Positions 47,210 through 57,839 of a DNA stretch of 64,000 nt are shown piece by piece. The DNA is from Alteromonas hispanica. Lineage in GTDB: Bacteria; Pseudomonadota; Gammaproteobacteria; Enterobacterales; Alteromonadaceae. A program made the translations under genes and the position numbers. Below the pieces are notes generated by a model. That model saw only the letters and a program-made list of their open reading frames with translations, had not been told where the DNA came from and made no database searches. Where the stretch lies: assembly GCF_010500915.1 (NCBI RefSeq), contig NZ_JAAAWP010000007.1, forward strand, positions 124,001 through 188,000, in the 5' to 3' direction. The stretch's first letter is position 1, and the number at the start of each line of letters is the position of its first letter.

Positions 47210-48799
47210 GTGTTAACTAAAGAAATTTTACAAGCATTGAAGGGGTACACCGAATCAATGCAGAAAAACGTAACCTTCGTCGTACAGACCGGTGAACATA
47301 GCAAGCGCGAAGAGCTTGTTAGCTTTCTGTCCGACATTGCAGGTGTAAGCGAAAAATTAAGCGTTGAAGAACGCGAAACCAATGGCGAGCTTCGCAGTTC
47401 AATCAGCTTTTTACTAGAGGCTGACGGCGAAGACACCGGGATCAGGTTTTCAGGAATTCCTGGCGGCCATGAGTTTAACTCACTGATCCTAGCAATGCTT
47501 CATGCATCAGGCACTGCATTAAAGCTAGATGATAGTGTGGCTTCAATTGTAAAAGCAGTAGATGAGCCACTGAACTTTGAAGTGTTTATAAGCTTAAGCT
47601 GTCACAACTGTCCAGACGTTGTACAGGCACTTAATCAGTTTGCATTGATTAATCCCAATATCACATCAGAAATGATTGATGGCGGTCTGTATCAGAACAT
47701 TATTGAAGAGCGTGACATTCAAGGCGTACCTAGCGTTTATTTAAACGGTGAATTGTTTGCCAACGGCAAGGTAGATGCGTCGGTTCTTATCGATAAGCTG
47801 CTTGAGCGTAACCCCGGTCTAAAAGAGGCAAATAAAGGGGAAACCTTACCGTTACAAGACGTAACCGTGATCGGTGGCGGCCCGGCAGGCGTTGCTTCGG
47901 CAATATACAGCGCTCGAAAAGGCTTGAAAGTAGCTGTTGTTGCAGAGACGTTCGGTGGACAGGTTAAAGACACTATGGGTATTGAGAACCTTATCTCAGT
48001 GCCAAAAACCACAGGACCAGAGCTGGTTGGTAACCTGATGGAACACGTACGCGATTATGATATTACGTTAAAAGAGCACGTGCGTGTAGATAACATCGAA
48101 AAGGGCAATGTTAAAACCATTACCTTGTCCTCTGGAGAGCAAATTCGCACTCGCAGTATTATTGTTGCTACAGGCGCACGCTGGAGAGAGCTTGGAGTGC
48201 CAGGCGAAAGAGAAAATGTAGGTAATGGCGTGGCATATTGCCCGCATTGCGACGGCCCGTTCTTTAAGGGCAAAGACGTAGCAGTGATTGGCGGTGGTAA
48301 CTCTGGTATAGAGGCTGCGTTAGACTTGGCGGGCATCGTTAAATCGGTAACGGTATTTGAATTTATGCCAGAGTTAAAGGCCGACCAAGTACTTGTAGAT
48401 CAAGCAAACAAGCGCGATAACATCAACATTGTTAAAAACGCTGCAACGCGACAAATTACTGCGGAAAATGGCAAAGTAAACGCTATTGAGTATCAGGATC
48501 GCAGCACGAACGAAATCCATACTCAGGAGTTGTCGGGCGTCTTTATTCAAATTGGTCTAGTGCCAAACAGCCAGTTTATGAAAGATACGGTAGAAATGTC
48601 ACAATATGGCGAAATTGTTATTGACGACAAATGCCATACGTCTGAGCCAGGCATTTTTGCTGCGGGCGATGTAACAACTGTGCCTTACAAGCAAATTGTT
48701 ATCTCGATGGGCGAGGGCGCAAAAGCATCACTAGCGGCTTTTGAATATCTGCTTAGCCACGAGGTGGTAGAAACTGAAGAAGAGAGTGTAGCAGCTTAA
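47210..48799 (+). CDS. ahpF: Alkyl hydroperoxide reductase subunit F
   Basis: AhpF is the flavoprotein that passes electrons from NADH to AhpC. The 529-residue protein has the N-terminal double thioredoxin-fold domain with its CHNC redox pair, then an FAD domain ([19 protein letters not shown]). An NADH domain ([17 protein letters not shown]) follows, with the thioredoxin-reductase-like CPHC pair. The start is a GTG at 47210 with AGGA five bases before. Gene order ahpC-ahpF is the usual one. Confidence 0.97.
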   Translation: MLTKEILQALKGYTESMQKNVTFVVQTGEHSKREELVSFLSDIAGVSEKLSVEERETNGELRSSISFLLEADGEDTGIRFSGIPGGHEFNSLILAMLHASGTALKLDDSVASIVKAVDEPLNFEVFISLSCHNCPDVVQALNQFALINPNITSEMIDGGLYQNIIEERDIQGVPSVYLNGELFANGKVDASVLIDKLLERNPGLKEANKGETLPLQDVTVIGGGPAGVASAIYSARKGLKVAVVAETFGGQVKDTMGIENLISVPKTTGPELVGNLMEHVRDYDITLKEHVRVDNIEKGNVKTITLSSGEQIRTRSIIVATGARWRELGVPGERENVGNGVAYCPHCDGPFFKGKDVAVIGGGNSGIEAALDLAGIVKSVTVFEFMPELKADQVLVDQANKRDNINIVKNAATRQITAENGKVNAIEYQDRSTNEIHTQELSGVFIQIGLVPNSQFMKDTVEMSQYGEIVIDDKCHTSEPGIFAAGDVTTVPYKQIVISMGEGAKASLAAFEYLLSHEVVETEEESVAA

Positions 48800-48829
48800 A
48801 AACTGAGTTTTCTCAATCGATAGAAAGTC

Positions 48830-48864
48830 AAAACCGGATAAGCAATCGCTTATCCGGTTTTTTT
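48830..48864 (+). terminator. Rho-independent terminator of ahpF
   Basis: AAACCGGATAAGC (48831-48843) pairs with GCTTATCCGGTTT (48848-48860) around AATC, followed by more T. It lies 32 bases past the stop. Confidence 0.92.
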
Positions 48865-48933
48865 ATGCCTTTCATCTGTAACTTTTCAGCCGTAACGAAT
48901 GCAGGCTGATCAAAGGATAGTTTTACTCAAACG

Positions 48934-49500
48934 TTAGGCGCGACTTTGAAATTTACGCTCTTCCGTGTTTACCTTTATCCACTCACCTGTGCTGATGTAC
49001 TCGGGAACTTGCACAACAAGACCTGTTGATAAGGTGGCAGGTTTAGTTCGCGATGTTGCAGACGCCCCTTTAATTGACGGGTCTGTTTCCACCACTTCAA
49101 GCTCTACACTCATAGGTAGGTCGAGGGCCACGGGAACGTCGCTTACAATTAAGACTTGGATAGATTCAGTCTTTTCATTAATAAACAACGCTTCATCGGC
49201 AATGCTTTCTTTATTTAAGTGGTAAGGAGTGTAATCTTCATCATCAAGAAAAACATACTCATCGCCATCCATGTAAGAAAACATCACCGGACGGCGCACT
49301 AAGTCAGCCATTTCTAGCATATCTGAATCTTTAAAAGTTTCGTCGAATTTAGCGCCGCTTACCACGTCATACATGCGCATGCGGTAAATACTGCCGCCGG
49401 CTCTGCCTTGGGGAACAGAGCGTTCAATATCTCTCACAATACATGTTTTGCCACCATAAACGATGGTGTGATTCTTTTTAATTTCACTTGCCTTTGGCAT
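48934..49500 (-). CDS. efpL: Elongation factor P-like protein EfpL (YeiP)
   Basis: EfpL is an EF-P paralogue that relieves ribosome stalling at certain proline-containing and other motifs. The 188-residue protein starts MPKASEIKK as in E. coli YeiP. It has Arg at the loop tip (R33 in SVPQGRAGG), not the modifiable Lys of EF-P. It keeps the domain III signature [23 protein letters not shown]. The ATG at 49500 is preceded by AAGG; a longer frame to 49560 adds an unrelated N-terminus. Confidence 0.93.
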   Translation of the reverse strand: MPKASEIKKNHTIVYGGKTCIVRDIERSVPQGRAGGSIYRMRMYDVVSGAKFDETFKDSDMLEMADLVRRPVMFSYMDGDEYVFLDDEDYTPYHLNKESIADEALFINEKTESIQVLIVSDVPVALDLPMSVELEVVETDPSIKGASATSRTKPATLSTGLVVQVPEYISTGEWIKVNTEERKFQSRA

Positions 49501-49729
49501 TGTCTTACCTTGTTTTCGATGGCCTTCAAGCAAAAACTGATATAAGCGTGCTTGGGCCATGTTGCGTTATGCGTATATCTTCCGCTATTTTCATTCTTTG
49601 CGGAAGTACAATTAGTCGAAAAGTGGCAAGAGTGTGTAAATTAAACACGTTATTTGGTTGATAAAGCTGGTCGGTAAAGATGGTCGGTAACGCTAGAAGG
49701 CATATTTAGCAGGCATAGCTAATTTGCTA

Positions 49730-49915
49730 TCAATGTCGCTTTTTACGTTTCCATGTACCGCCATACATGTAATCAGATGCATCAGAAGCTTCCAGCTGAC
49801 ACTGCTTACATACAATGTGCCACTTGTCTTCAAACCAAACACGAAATTGAATGTCGGCTTCAACATTGCACTTATCACATTGTCTTGGTTCTCGTAGCCT
49901 ATTTCGCTTTCCCAT
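49730..49915 (-). CDS. Small zinc-ribbon protein
   Basis: This 61-residue protein has two CxxC pairs, CDKC (13-16) and CKQC (36-39), spaced as in a zinc ribbon. The rest is basic, with a Lys/Arg-rich tail (TWKRKKRH), which suggests nucleic-acid or protein binding. The function is unknown. It lies 29 bases downstream of a COQ7-like gene on the same strand and may be part of that operon. An alternative frame at 49693-49878 has no such motifs and was discarded. Confidence 0.75.
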   Translation of the reverse strand: MGKRNRLREPRQCDKCNVEADIQFRVWFEDKWHIVCKQCQLEASDASDYMYGGTWKRKKRH

Positions 49916-49944
49916 GCCTACCGTGTGTATTAATACTGTTCAAA

Positions 49945-50541
49945 TTAGATGAGCTTTGCGACAGCGACTGCCGCTGCTGAGCCTTTACCCACAATCTTAC
50001 CCCACAGCTTCATCGTAAAGGAAGGTGTTGATGTCATTGCTTGATAGGCCTCGTCTCGATGACTTTGTTCGTCTTGTTGGCACTGCCTGAATTTTCGTAG
50101 TACTTCGCTTGGCAAAGGGTCAACATTCTCAAGTAAACAGCACTGCGCCTCGTAATGCTGGTCGACAAAATATTCAACACAGTAAATTGTGTAGAAGAAC
50201 CAGTTATGCCCCAATATGCGAGGAATAAAGCCGGTTAGGAAACCCGCAATCATCCATAGCAACAGCATATAACTGCCGCGAAACGTGGGCATTTCGTTCT
50301 CGAATATGCTTAGGTGCGTTTTCTCTGTTTGCAGATGTTCGCTGGCAAATGCCTTAACGCTAAGCGCTTTGTTATTTTTATGGGGGGAGCGAGAGAAACT
50401 CACCAAACTAACCAGAAATTCTGCGGTTAGGGCGCCGCGATAAATCCACACCGCACCTGTTTCTCCGGCGTGGCTTGCTCGCAACTCTTTATCTACCTTT
50501 GCGCTAGTGCGAGATAACACGCTTTTACTGATTGACGACAT
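49945..50541 (-). CDS. COQ7-family demethoxyubiquinone hydroxylase-like protein
   Basis: This is a diiron hydroxylase family member of 198 residues. Ligand motifs are RASHAGETGAVWIYRG (Glu at 27), EHLQTEKTHL (ExxH) and DEQSHRDEA (ExxH). COQ7 enzymes hydroxylate a late ubiquinone precursor at the membrane. The middle (YMLLLWMIAGFLTGFIPRILG) is hydrophobic, as expected for interfacial binding. The ATG at 50541 has GGAGGG eight bases before it; in-frame codons upstream overlap the preceding gene. It follows a DUF4149 gene by 5 bases. Whether it is the main ubiquinone hydroxylase of the organism is not shown. Confidence 0.88.
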   Translation of the reverse strand: MSSISKSVLSRTSAKVDKELRASHAGETGAVWIYRGALTAEFLVSLVSFSRSPHKNNKALSVKAFASEHLQTEKTHLSIFENEMPTFRGSYMLLLWMIAGFLTGFIPRILGHNWFFYTIYCVEYFVDQHYEAQCCLLENVDPLPSEVLRKFRQCQQDEQSHRDEAYQAMTSTPSFTMKLWGKIVGKGSAAAVAVAKLI

Positions 50542-50546
50542 AATCA

Positions 50547-50963
50547 TTACCCTCCATACGCGAGCGGCGACGGAATGAGCCAGTACATACACAGCGCTAG
50601 CGCAACAAGCTGCACCGTGTTAATCAACACAGTTAAACGATGATAAAGCTGAAATTTACTGTTTTGTTGACTATCAGTGGCTTCGTTTGCCAACGGCATG
50701 AGTATTTGCCGGCTTATAACAAAACCCAGTGTAACTGGAACAAGAATGAATACCTGTTCCCATCGTGTATCAACCGCAGCGGCAACGGTCGCTATAGCGG
50801 AAAGTGCGCCGAAGTATAAATAGTAAAACGGAAAAAATTTTCGTATGAAGGGACGTGCTACATCACTCGGTAATTTGATAAACACAAGAGGGGCGAAAAG
50901 TGCCTGAAAGGTCACCATTCCCCCCAATATAACTACAAGGGTGCTAAACAGTAAGAAATACAT
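50547..50963 (-). CDS. DUF4149 (TMEM205-like) membrane protein
   Basis: This 138-residue protein has four predicted transmembrane helices and the N-terminal pattern GGMVTFQALFAPLVF followed by FIRKFFPFYY, typical of DUF4149/TMEM205. No biochemical role is known. It is the first gene of a minus-strand set with the COQ7-like gene (5-base gap) and the zinc-ribbon gene. Confidence 0.82.
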   Translation of the reverse strand: MYFLLFSTLVVILGGMVTFQALFAPLVFIKLPSDVARPFIRKFFPFYYLYFGALSAIATVAAAVDTRWEQVFILVPVTLGFVISRQILMPLANEATDSQQNSKFQLYHRLTVLINTVQLVALALCMYWLIPSPLAYGG

Positions 50964-51202
50964 ATAGAACTACACAAACCTTTCGGCACAGATTATGGTT
51001 AGTGTTAATACATAGCTTGGTACTGCAAAAGATTGATACTTAATGAATTGTAATTTTACTTGCGATTTCTATGCGTAGCCATCTAAACGCTGGTTAAACT
51101 TAAGGCAAAGAGTGGGCTTAGTGAATAACAGCTTATAATCAAAAAAAAGCGGTTACTGTTGATTAAGTTGATAAGCTCTAAAAAAACAGTCGGAGAAACC
51201 TT

Positions 51203-52288
51203 TTGCGCGCATTATTTTTATTGTTTCTTTTTTTATTACTTTTCACTGTGGTTTACCTTTTGTTTTGGCCGGTTTCAATTGACCCGGTTTCTTGGCAAGC
51301 GCCCTCAAGTCAAGGGTTGGTTAAAACACTCAAGACTAACAATAAACTCGATAAAGTTCAGCGTATTGACATGGGAAGCGATTATGGACCTGAGGACTTT
51401 GCCATCAATAGCAAAGGAGTTATTGCTGTTTCCAGTCACTCAGGGAATATTTTGCTCAAGGGACCAAGCGATACAGTGTTTAAACCATGGGTAAATACTG
51501 GCGGCAGACCACTTGGGCTGGCCTATGATAGTGCCGACAATTTGTATGTGGCAGATGCTCATATGGGGTTGCTAAAAATAGATAAAACAGGAAACATTAC
51601 CGTTGAACTAGACGAGCAAGAAAGCGCAGATATTGTTTATGCAGACGACGTCGATGTAGCCGAAAATGGCGTAATTTATTTAACGGATGCCACCTCAAAA
51701 TTTTCTGCCCAGCGCTTCGAGGGCACCTTAAATGCAAGCTTGCTGGAAATTATGGAGCATAGAGGTAACGGAAAGCTTATTGAATTTAACCCAGCAACCA
51801 AAGTGAGCCGGGTACTTATAAGCGGGCTTGTTTTTGCCAATGGCGTAGCGGTGTCGAATAATGGAGATTGCGTATTTGTTAATGAGACCGGAAGTTACCG
51901 TATTCTGCGTTATTGGTTGCAAGGTCCCAAAGCCGGTTCGGTTGAAACTTTTGTCGATAACTTGCCAGGTTTTCCCGACAATCTGAGTATTACCAGCGAG
52001 GGAAGTCTTTGGGTTGGGCTGGCAACACCCCGAAATAAGTTAATCGATTACCTGTCAAACAAACCCTTGTTGCGAACTATCATCCAGAGGTTTCCTGCTG
52101 CACTTAGGCCAAAAGCAGTAAAATACGGTCACGTTATAAAAGTAGGCCCAACAGGAGAAATAATAGAAAGCCTTCAATCACCTTCTGGAGAATACTCTTT
52201 TACCACAGGAGTACTTCAAACAGCCGAGGGACTTTATCTTTCAAGCTTGACCGAGACAGATGTGGGCTTTTTACCCATTAGAAAATGA
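51203..52288 (+). CDS. SMP-30/strictosidine synthase-like beta-propeller protein
   Basis: This 361-residue protein has an N-terminal membrane helix (about 3-25) and a six-bladed propeller. Segments such as PLGLAYDSADNLYVADAHMGLL, DDVDVAENGVIYLTDATSKF and FPDNLSITSEGSLWVGLATPRN match the strictosidine synthase/APMAP branch, whose members act as esterases or lactonases. The start is a TTG at 51203 with GGAGA seven bases before. It is probably periplasmic and membrane-anchored. Substrate unknown. Confidence 0.85.
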   Translation: MRALFLLFLFLLLFTVVYLLFWPVSIDPVSWQAPSSQGLVKTLKTNNKLDKVQRIDMGSDYGPEDFAINSKGVIAVSSHSGNILLKGPSDTVFKPWVNTGGRPLGLAYDSADNLYVADAHMGLLKIDKTGNITVELDEQESADIVYADDVDVAENGVIYLTDATSKFSAQRFEGTLNASLLEIMEHRGNGKLIEFNPATKVSRVLISGLVFANGVAVSNNGDCVFVNETGSYRILRYWLQGPKAGSVETFVDNLPGFPDNLSITSEGSLWVGLATPRNKLIDYLSNKPLLRTIIQRFPAALRPKAVKYGHVIKVGPTGEIIESLQSPSGEYSFTTGVLQTAEGLYLSSLTETDVGFLPIRK

Positions 52289-52534
52289 TTTTTTCGCTTG
52301 TGCTTGCTTTGCATTTGTTTACAAAAATTTAAACTCAATAAATGTTAAACACGAAAGCCTTGTGGCAATATCTTGGTAATAGGTAATGTTAGAACGAGTG
52401 CGAACTAGGCGTGTTGAGCAAACCTCTCGGTTAAATCAGTGGTTTGATACTGAGCTATACAATCAATGCCGAGTTAATATGGTCTCGTAAAACTCATGAG
52501 CAGATATAGCTGCTTTATAGAAGGAAGCGAATTA

Positions 52535-54205
52535 ATGAAAGTCGTAGATGTAAAGAGCTGGTTTTCTCTCGCCTGTATTGTCACCGCACTCTCTGCCTGT
52601 GGTGGAAGTGGCTCATCCTCAACTACACCAGATCCCATATCCGTTGCTCCTCCTGCAGCAGAAACTCCCAGCGAGCCTGTTTGGCAAGCGGGAGTTTATG
52701 AACCTGAGTCTGAGTTTATCAATCAATGCGTAGCACCTAGAAGTGGTATCGATCCTTTTTCTGGAAACGCGTATCCAGATGAGCAGGGCACAGCTATGGA
52801 TGAAAAGCTGTGGATGCGTTCATGGACCAATGACACTTACCTCTGGTATGACGAAGTTGAAGATAACGACCCGGCAAATTTCACAATTGCGGGTTACTTC
52901 GATCAACTTAAAACAACGGAGTTAACCCCAACCGGAACACTCAAAGATAATTTTCACTTCTCTCGGGCAACAGATGAATATAATACGCTTACCCAAACCG
53001 GCGTCTCATCGGGATATGGTTTTGAATGGGAATTTGTCAGTTTAGTGACCCCGCGCGAGCTTATTGTGCAGTACACAGAACCCAATTCACCTGCTGCTCA
53101 GGCAGGTATTCCACGTGGCGCATCATTAAAAACTGTGGATGGTGTTGACTTCGTTAACGCGAATACGCAAGAAGCGGTTGATGTGATAAACGCAGGCTTG
53201 TTTCCTTCTGAAAGTGGAAAAACAACTAACTTTACCTTCGACTTAGTTGATGGCAGTGAACTGACGGTGAGCGTTACCTCGGCAAATATTGAAGTCTCTC
53301 CGGTGCAAAATGTTCGGATCCTCGATACTGACATAGGTAAGGTAGGGTACTTCCAATTTAATACTTTCATTCGCACAGCCCAAGATTCATTAATTTCCAC
53401 CTTCGAGCAATTTATTGATAATAATGTGACTGAGCTGGTCATTGACTTGCGTTACAACGGAGGAGGGCTGTTAGCGTTAGCGTCACAGTTGTCTTATATG
53501 GTGGCGGGGCCAAACCAGACGAACAACGCAATATTTGAAACATTGCAATTTAATGATAAGTACCCAACAACCAACCCCGTTACTGGCGGTACCATTAGAC
53601 CGACGCCATTTTATTCTAACGAAATAGATTATAACGAGGGAGTCCTTACCAATAGGTTACTACCTAGCTTGTCGGTGAGTACGGTTTACGTCATTACTAC
53701 CGGCTCGACTTGCTCAGCGAGCGAAGCTGTTATCAACTCATTACGAGGCATTGATGTTGAGGTGGTACAAATAGGCTCTCCTACTTGCGGTAAACCGTAT
53801 GGTTTTTATCCTACCGACAACTGCGGCACTACGTATTTTACTATTCAATTTCAAGGCGTAAATAATAAAGGGTTCGGTGATTTTGCAGATGGATTCATTC
53901 CTACTTCTACACCCAACTTTGCCTTTGAGTTACCAGGCTGCTCAGTGGCAGATGACTTCACGAATCCGTTAGGTGACGCTAATGAAGGTATGTTAGCCGC
54001 GGCCCTTGCGTACGCTCAAACTGGTTCATGTCCAGCAAGTGCTGCTGGTACAGAAGGCACAGCAGTTGCAGAACAAAGTCAGCAAGTGCAGTCGAGTTTC
54101 GGTACAGCGAAAACATCGTTGGCAATTAAAGCTCCTCATAGAGAACGCGATGCGTTAATTTTGCACAATAAAATTAACGAGCCTATTTTAAGAGAAAAAC
54201 AATAA
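52535..54205 (+). CDS. S41-family peptidase lipoprotein
   Basis: This is a 556-residue C-terminal-processing-type serine peptidase. The lipobox is LSAC with C22, followed by a Gly/Ser/Pro linker. An N-terminal helical region (LWYDEVEDNDP) precedes a PDZ domain (about 160-245). The catalytic domain has DLRYNGGG and the nucleophile in GSTCSASEAV. The ATG at 52535 follows AAGGAAG by seven bases; the frame opens 13 codons earlier. It is expected to be anchored to the outer membrane, facing the periplasm or outside. Its stop overlaps the next start by one base. Confidence 0.9.
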   Translation: MKVVDVKSWFSLACIVTALSACGGSGSSSTTPDPISVAPPAAETPSEPVWQAGVYEPESEFINQCVAPRSGIDPFSGNAYPDEQGTAMDEKLWMRSWTNDTYLWYDEVEDNDPANFTIAGYFDQLKTTELTPTGTLKDNFHFSRATDEYNTLTQTGVSSGYGFEWEFVSLVTPRELIVQYTEPNSPAAQAGIPRGASLKTVDGVDFVNANTQEAVDVINAGLFPSESGKTTNFTFDLVDGSELTVSVTSANIEVSPVQNVRILDTDIGKVGYFQFNTFIRTAQDSLISTFEQFIDNNVTELVIDLRYNGGGLLALASQLSYMVAGPNQTNNAIFETLQFNDKYPTTNPVTGGTIRPTPFYSNEIDYNEGVLTNRLLPSLSVSTVYVITTGSTCSASEAVINSLRGIDVEVVQIGSPTCGKPYGFYPTDNCGTTYFTIQFQGVNNKGFGDFADGFIPTSTPNFAFELPGCSVADDFTNPLGDANEGMLAAALAYAQTGSCPASAAGTEGTAVAEQSQQVQSSFGTAKTSLAIKAPHRERDALILHNKINEPILREKQ

Positions 54206-54759
54206 TGGTTATGAGGCAAAGGGGTCTGGGACTGTGCTATCTGGGACGATGGTGTCTTGGGCGATTAAATCTTGGGCAAGGCAGGACAATTTCTGCAACG
54301 TTTATAGTGGGCACGGTTTTGCTTATCGCTGGTTGCGCCGAGCTTTCAGCGAAATCAGCGAAATCAGAGCAAACACAAATGCCAAGCACCGATTTGCCAT
54401 TTCAGCCTGCGCTGTTGTCAAAAACTTCTGCCAAGCAAGTGTCAAAACAACTGGCTGAAATAAAAGCAGCGATGAGTGCGCAATTAAGCGGGCAATCAAT
54501 AACCCTGGCTAGTAACGCTTTTACTACATCGTCCACGGTAACTATTGAGCGCAAAGCTATACAAGACAATCGAGGGCTACCCATTCAGGGACGGCATAAT
54601 AATCCCGCTTTTGTATTTACCCTGTTAAAACAGGGCGATAGTTGCTTTCTTCGCTATGAAAACAAGGTAAGTAAAGTGAGTGCTAGTGATGAGGCGAGTG
54701 ACACAAGCGCAAACCTAACTGCCCTTGCTGGTGTTACGTGTGTCGCCTCTGCCGAATAG
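54205..54759 (+). CDS. Hypothetical lipoprotein coupled to the S41 peptidase
   Basis: I do not recognise this 184-residue protein. A long basic N-terminus is followed by a hydrophobic stretch (about 30-43) ending in the lipobox LIAGC (C44), so it should be a lipoprotein. The mature part is Ser/Thr/Lys-rich and contains two cysteines near the C-terminus (DSCFLRYE and VTCVAS). The ATG overlaps the peptidase TAA by one base (TAATG), so it is translationally coupled. That suggests a partner, inhibitor or substrate role, which is inference. Confidence 0.7.
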   Translation: MVMRQRGLGLCYLGRWCLGRLNLGQGRTISATFIVGTVLLIAGCAELSAKSAKSEQTQMPSTDLPFQPALLSKTSAKQVSKQLAEIKAAMSAQLSGQSITLASNAFTTSSTVTIERKAIQDNRGLPIQGRHNNPAFVFTLLKQGDSCFLRYENKVSKVSASDEASDTSANLTALAGVTCVASAE

Positions 54760-54771
54760 GGTTAAAGCGTA

Positions 54772-54826
54772 AAGGCCTCTTACTGCTCTAATTAGCATTT
54801 AAGAGTAAGAGGCCTCCTCATTTTTA
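54772..54826. terminator. Hairpin between convergent genes
   Basis: AGGCCTCTTA (54773-54782) pairs with TAAGAGGCCT (54806-54815), with an inner CTCT/AGAG pairing. CCTCATTTTT follows on the plus strand. It lies between the lipoprotein and the ygiQ gene and may serve both. Confidence 0.6.
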
Positions 54827-54896
54827 TTAAGCTTTCTTCGTATTCAGCGTTATTCGCTTGTTAAGAGCAATCCACTACGCTTTGACAAAGGTGCAG

Positions 54897-57185
54897 TTAA
54901 CGTTTGCTGGTTGGTTGCTGACGCTGACCGCGAGACTTTGGTGGTCTGTTACCTGATGCCTTTCCTGCGTTACTTTTTGTAGTATCGCCGCTGCTTTTGC
55001 CTTGGCTATTCACACGGTTAGACTTTTTGCCATTAGATTCGCGCTGGAATGATGGTGGCAAACCTGTGTGTTTAGTTAACGCGCGCTCTCCGCGACGGCC
55101 TTTTTGGGCTTTCTGGCGTTTTTCGTTGGCGCTCTCAGGTGGCACAAGGTGCTGTGGTCCTCTACCAATCAAATCCTCTCTGCCCATTTTGACTAGCGCT
55201 TGGCGAATTTGAGCAAAGTTCTTAGGGTCGTGATAACGCAGCATAGCCTTGTGCAGGCGGCGGTGAATTTCACCTTTTGCTGATGGCACCTCTTCACTGT
55301 CTTTCGTCACTTTGCGCAGAGAATTTACCTCTGTGTGATACATGGTTGTTGCAGTAGCCATGGGTGACGGGTAAAAGTTTTGCACTTGATCTAGCTTAAA
55401 TTTATTTTCTTTAAGCCATATTGCAAGACTAAGCATGTCTTCGTCGGTAGTACCCGGGTGCGAGGCAATAAAATACGGAATTAAGTACTGTTTTTTGCCT
55501 GCTTCTTCAGAGTACTTGTCAAAAAGCGCTTTAAACCTGTCGTATGTGCCCATGCCCGGCTTCATCATTTTGGACAAAGGGCCTTCTTCGGTATGTTCAG
55601 GAGCAATTTTTAGATAGCCACCTACATGGTGTAAGGCCAGCTCTTTAATGTACTCAGGATCTTCAATGGCTAAGTCGTAACGAACACCTGAAGCAATAAG
55701 TATTTTCTTAATGCCCGGTAAATTACGCGCCCGGCGATATAAATCGATAGTGGGTTTGTGATCGGTGTCCATATGGGCACAAATACTCGGGTACACGCAA
55801 GAGGGGCGACGACAGGTTGCCTCAGCTTTAGGGCTTTTACAGCGCAGACGATACATGTTGGCGGTGGGACCACCTAAATCGGATATCACACCGGTAAAGC
55901 CTGGAACGGTATCGCGAATCTGCTCTATTTCTCGAATGATGGAGTCTTCTGAGCGGCTTTGTATAATTCGGCCTTCGTGCTCGGTGATAGAGCAAAAAGT
56001 GCAGCCGCCGTAACAACCACGCATAATGTTAATACTAAAACGTATCATGTCGTAGGCAGGAATTTTCGCATCGCCGTACGCAGGGTGAGGAACTCGTTGA
56101 TAGGGCAAATCGAAAACCGCATCCATCTCCTCAGTTTCAAGAGGCATTGCGGGTGGGTTTATCCAAATGTGTCTGTCGCCGTGTCGCTGCATGAGCGCAC
56201 GAGCACAACCAGGGTTAGTTTCTTGGTGAAGAATACGGGATGTATGCGCATACAACGTTTTGTTATCTTTTACTGTTTCATATGCCGGTAGTTTTACGTA
56301 CACATTTTCCCAAGGTTTGCGCTTTTCCTTTTCCTTTTGCGGCGGCTGAATAACAATCGGTGATGCATCGGGCGCTTCACTGCTTTTACTATCCTTCTCC
56401 TGTGAATCGCATTCTGGCTCCATTATGTAGGGGCTTGGAATTGGGTCTATTTTTCCCGGGCGATCAAGTGAGGTGGAGTCGACGCCTTGCCATTCTGGTA
56501 ACGCCTCTTTAACGATAATAGCGGTACCGCGTATATCGCGCATGTCTGCAATGCTCTCTCCAGCCGCTAAACGGTGAGTAACCTCAACAAGCGGGCGCTC
56601 AGCATTTCCAAAGAAAAGCATGTCGGCTTTTGAGTCAAAAAGCACAGAGCGGCGTACTTTTTCACTCCAGTAATCATAATGAGCAATTCGACGTAAGCTT
56701 GCTTCAATACCACCAGCGATAACTGGTACGCCTTTAAACGCTTCTCTACAGCGCTGTGCATATACGGTTACCGCTCTGTCGGGGCGCTTACCGCCCACAT
56801 TGCCGGGTGTGTAAGCATCGTCGTGGCGTAGCTTTTTATCTGAGGTGTAGCGGTTGATCATGGAATCCATGTTGCCCGCAGTGACACCGAAATACAGATT
56901 GGGCTTGCCCAACTTCATAAAGTCGTCTTTGCTCTTCCAATCTGGCTGGGCAATGATCCCTACGCGAAATCCGTGGGCTTCTAAAACACGCCCAATAACA
57001 GCCATACCAAAGCTTGGGTGATCAACATAAGCATCGCCGGTTACTAATATAACGTCACAGCTGTCCCATCCTAGTGCGTCCATCTCTTCTCTCGACATAG
57101 GAAGAAACGGCGCTGTACCAAGACAGTGGGGCCAGTATTTAGGGTAGGAAAACAGACTGCGGTCGGCTTTAATGGTGGCTTGCAT
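54897..57185 (-). CDS. YgiQ family radical SAM protein
   Basis: This is a radical SAM enzyme of 762 residues. It has the N-terminal YgiQ domain with cobalamin-binding-like features ([17 protein letters not shown]). The cluster motif is CYGGCTFC (CxxxCxxC), followed by SITEHEGR. The C-terminal region is rich in Lys, Arg, Gly and Ser. The reaction is unknown. The ATG at 57185 is preferred; a GTG three codons upstream is possible, and neither has a ribosome binding site. It is divergent from the EVE-domain gene. Confidence 0.92.
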   Translation of the reverse strand: MQATIKADRSLFSYPKYWPHCLGTAPFLPMSREEMDALGWDSCDVILVTGDAYVDHPSFGMAVIGRVLEAHGFRVGIIAQPDWKSKDDFMKLGKPNLYFGVTAGNMDSMINRYTSDKKLRHDDAYTPGNVGGKRPDRAVTVYAQRCREAFKGVPVIAGGIEASLRRIAHYDYWSEKVRRSVLFDSKADMLFFGNAERPLVEVTHRLAAGESIADMRDIRGTAIIVKEALPEWQGVDSTSLDRPGKIDPIPSPYIMEPECDSQEKDSKSSEAPDASPIVIQPPQKEKEKRKPWENVYVKLPAYETVKDNKTLYAHTSRILHQETNPGCARALMQRHGDRHIWINPPAMPLETEEMDAVFDLPYQRVPHPAYGDAKIPAYDMIRFSINIMRGCYGGCTFCSITEHEGRIIQSRSEDSIIREIEQIRDTVPGFTGVISDLGGPTANMYRLRCKSPKAEATCRRPSCVYPSICAHMDTDHKPTIDLYRRARNLPGIKKILIASGVRYDLAIEDPEYIKELALHHVGGYLKIAPEHTEEGPLSKMMKPGMGTYDRFKALFDKYSEEAGKKQYLIPYFIASHPGTTDEDMLSLAIWLKENKFKLDQVQNFYPSPMATATTMYHTEVNSLRKVTKDSEEVPSAKGEIHRRLHKAMLRYHDPKNFAQIRQALVKMGREDLIGRGPQHLVPPESANEKRQKAQKGRRGERALTKHTGLPPSFQRESNGKKSNRVNSQGKSSGDTTKSNAGKASGNRPPKSRGQRQQPTSKR

Positions 57186-57354
57186 AATGATCACATTTTG
57201 AATAAACAGAATTTGCCTGAAAAGCGCTTAGGCAAATTTTCAGAATTGAGCGGCGATTATAGCAGTGTTGGGGCATGGGCGGTATAGCGCTGTCATTAAA
57301 TAACCGAGCTTTGTATACTCAACTTCATAGTTCCATAGCAATGAGATGTTCACC

Positions 57355-57825
57355 ATGGCCTTCTGGTTATTTAAAACCGAACCCGACGCATTTTCCATTA
57401 GTGATTTAGCCCGCCGACCTCAGCAAACTGAGCCTTGGGACGGCGTGAGAAACTTTCAAGCAAGAAACTTTTTACGCGACGGCGTACAGCGAGGAGATAA
57501 GGTATTCATATACCATTCAAGCTGCAAATCTGTAGGCATTGCTGGCGTTGCTGAAGTGGTAAAAGAGGGCTATCCAGACGTTAGTCAGTTTAACCCTGAA
57601 TCTCCGTATTACGATGCTAGGTCAACATTGGAAAACCCTAAATGGTTTTGTGTTGACGTAAAATATGTTGAGGCTTTCGACAAGGTTTTGCCGCTAGCGA
57701 AGATAAAAGCTATGCCTGATATCACTGAAATTGCGTTGGTTAAAAAAGGTGGGCGGCTTTCAATTATGCCGGTTACAGAACAAGAGTGGCAGCACCTTTA
57801 CCGAGCTGCCACAGCTCAATCTTAA
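57355..57825 (+). CDS. EVE domain-containing protein (THYN1-like)
   Basis: This is a 156-residue single-domain EVE protein. MAFWLFKTEPDAFSI and WDGVRNFQARNFLRDGVQRGDKVFIYHSS are the family's N-terminal hallmarks. EVE domains are PUA-like and bind modified bases in DNA or RNA. The ATG at 57355 is favoured over the one at 57346 because it gives the standard N-terminus. It is convergent with the DoxX-like gene, 14 bases apart. Confidence 0.92.
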   Translation: MAFWLFKTEPDAFSISDLARRPQQTEPWDGVRNFQARNFLRDGVQRGDKVFIYHSSCKSVGIAGVAEVVKEGYPDVSQFNPESPYYDARSTLENPKWFCVDVKYVEAFDKVLPLAKIKAMPDITEIALVKKGGRLSIMPVTEQEWQHLYRAATAQS

Positions 57826-57839
57826 CATTAAACCCTCGA

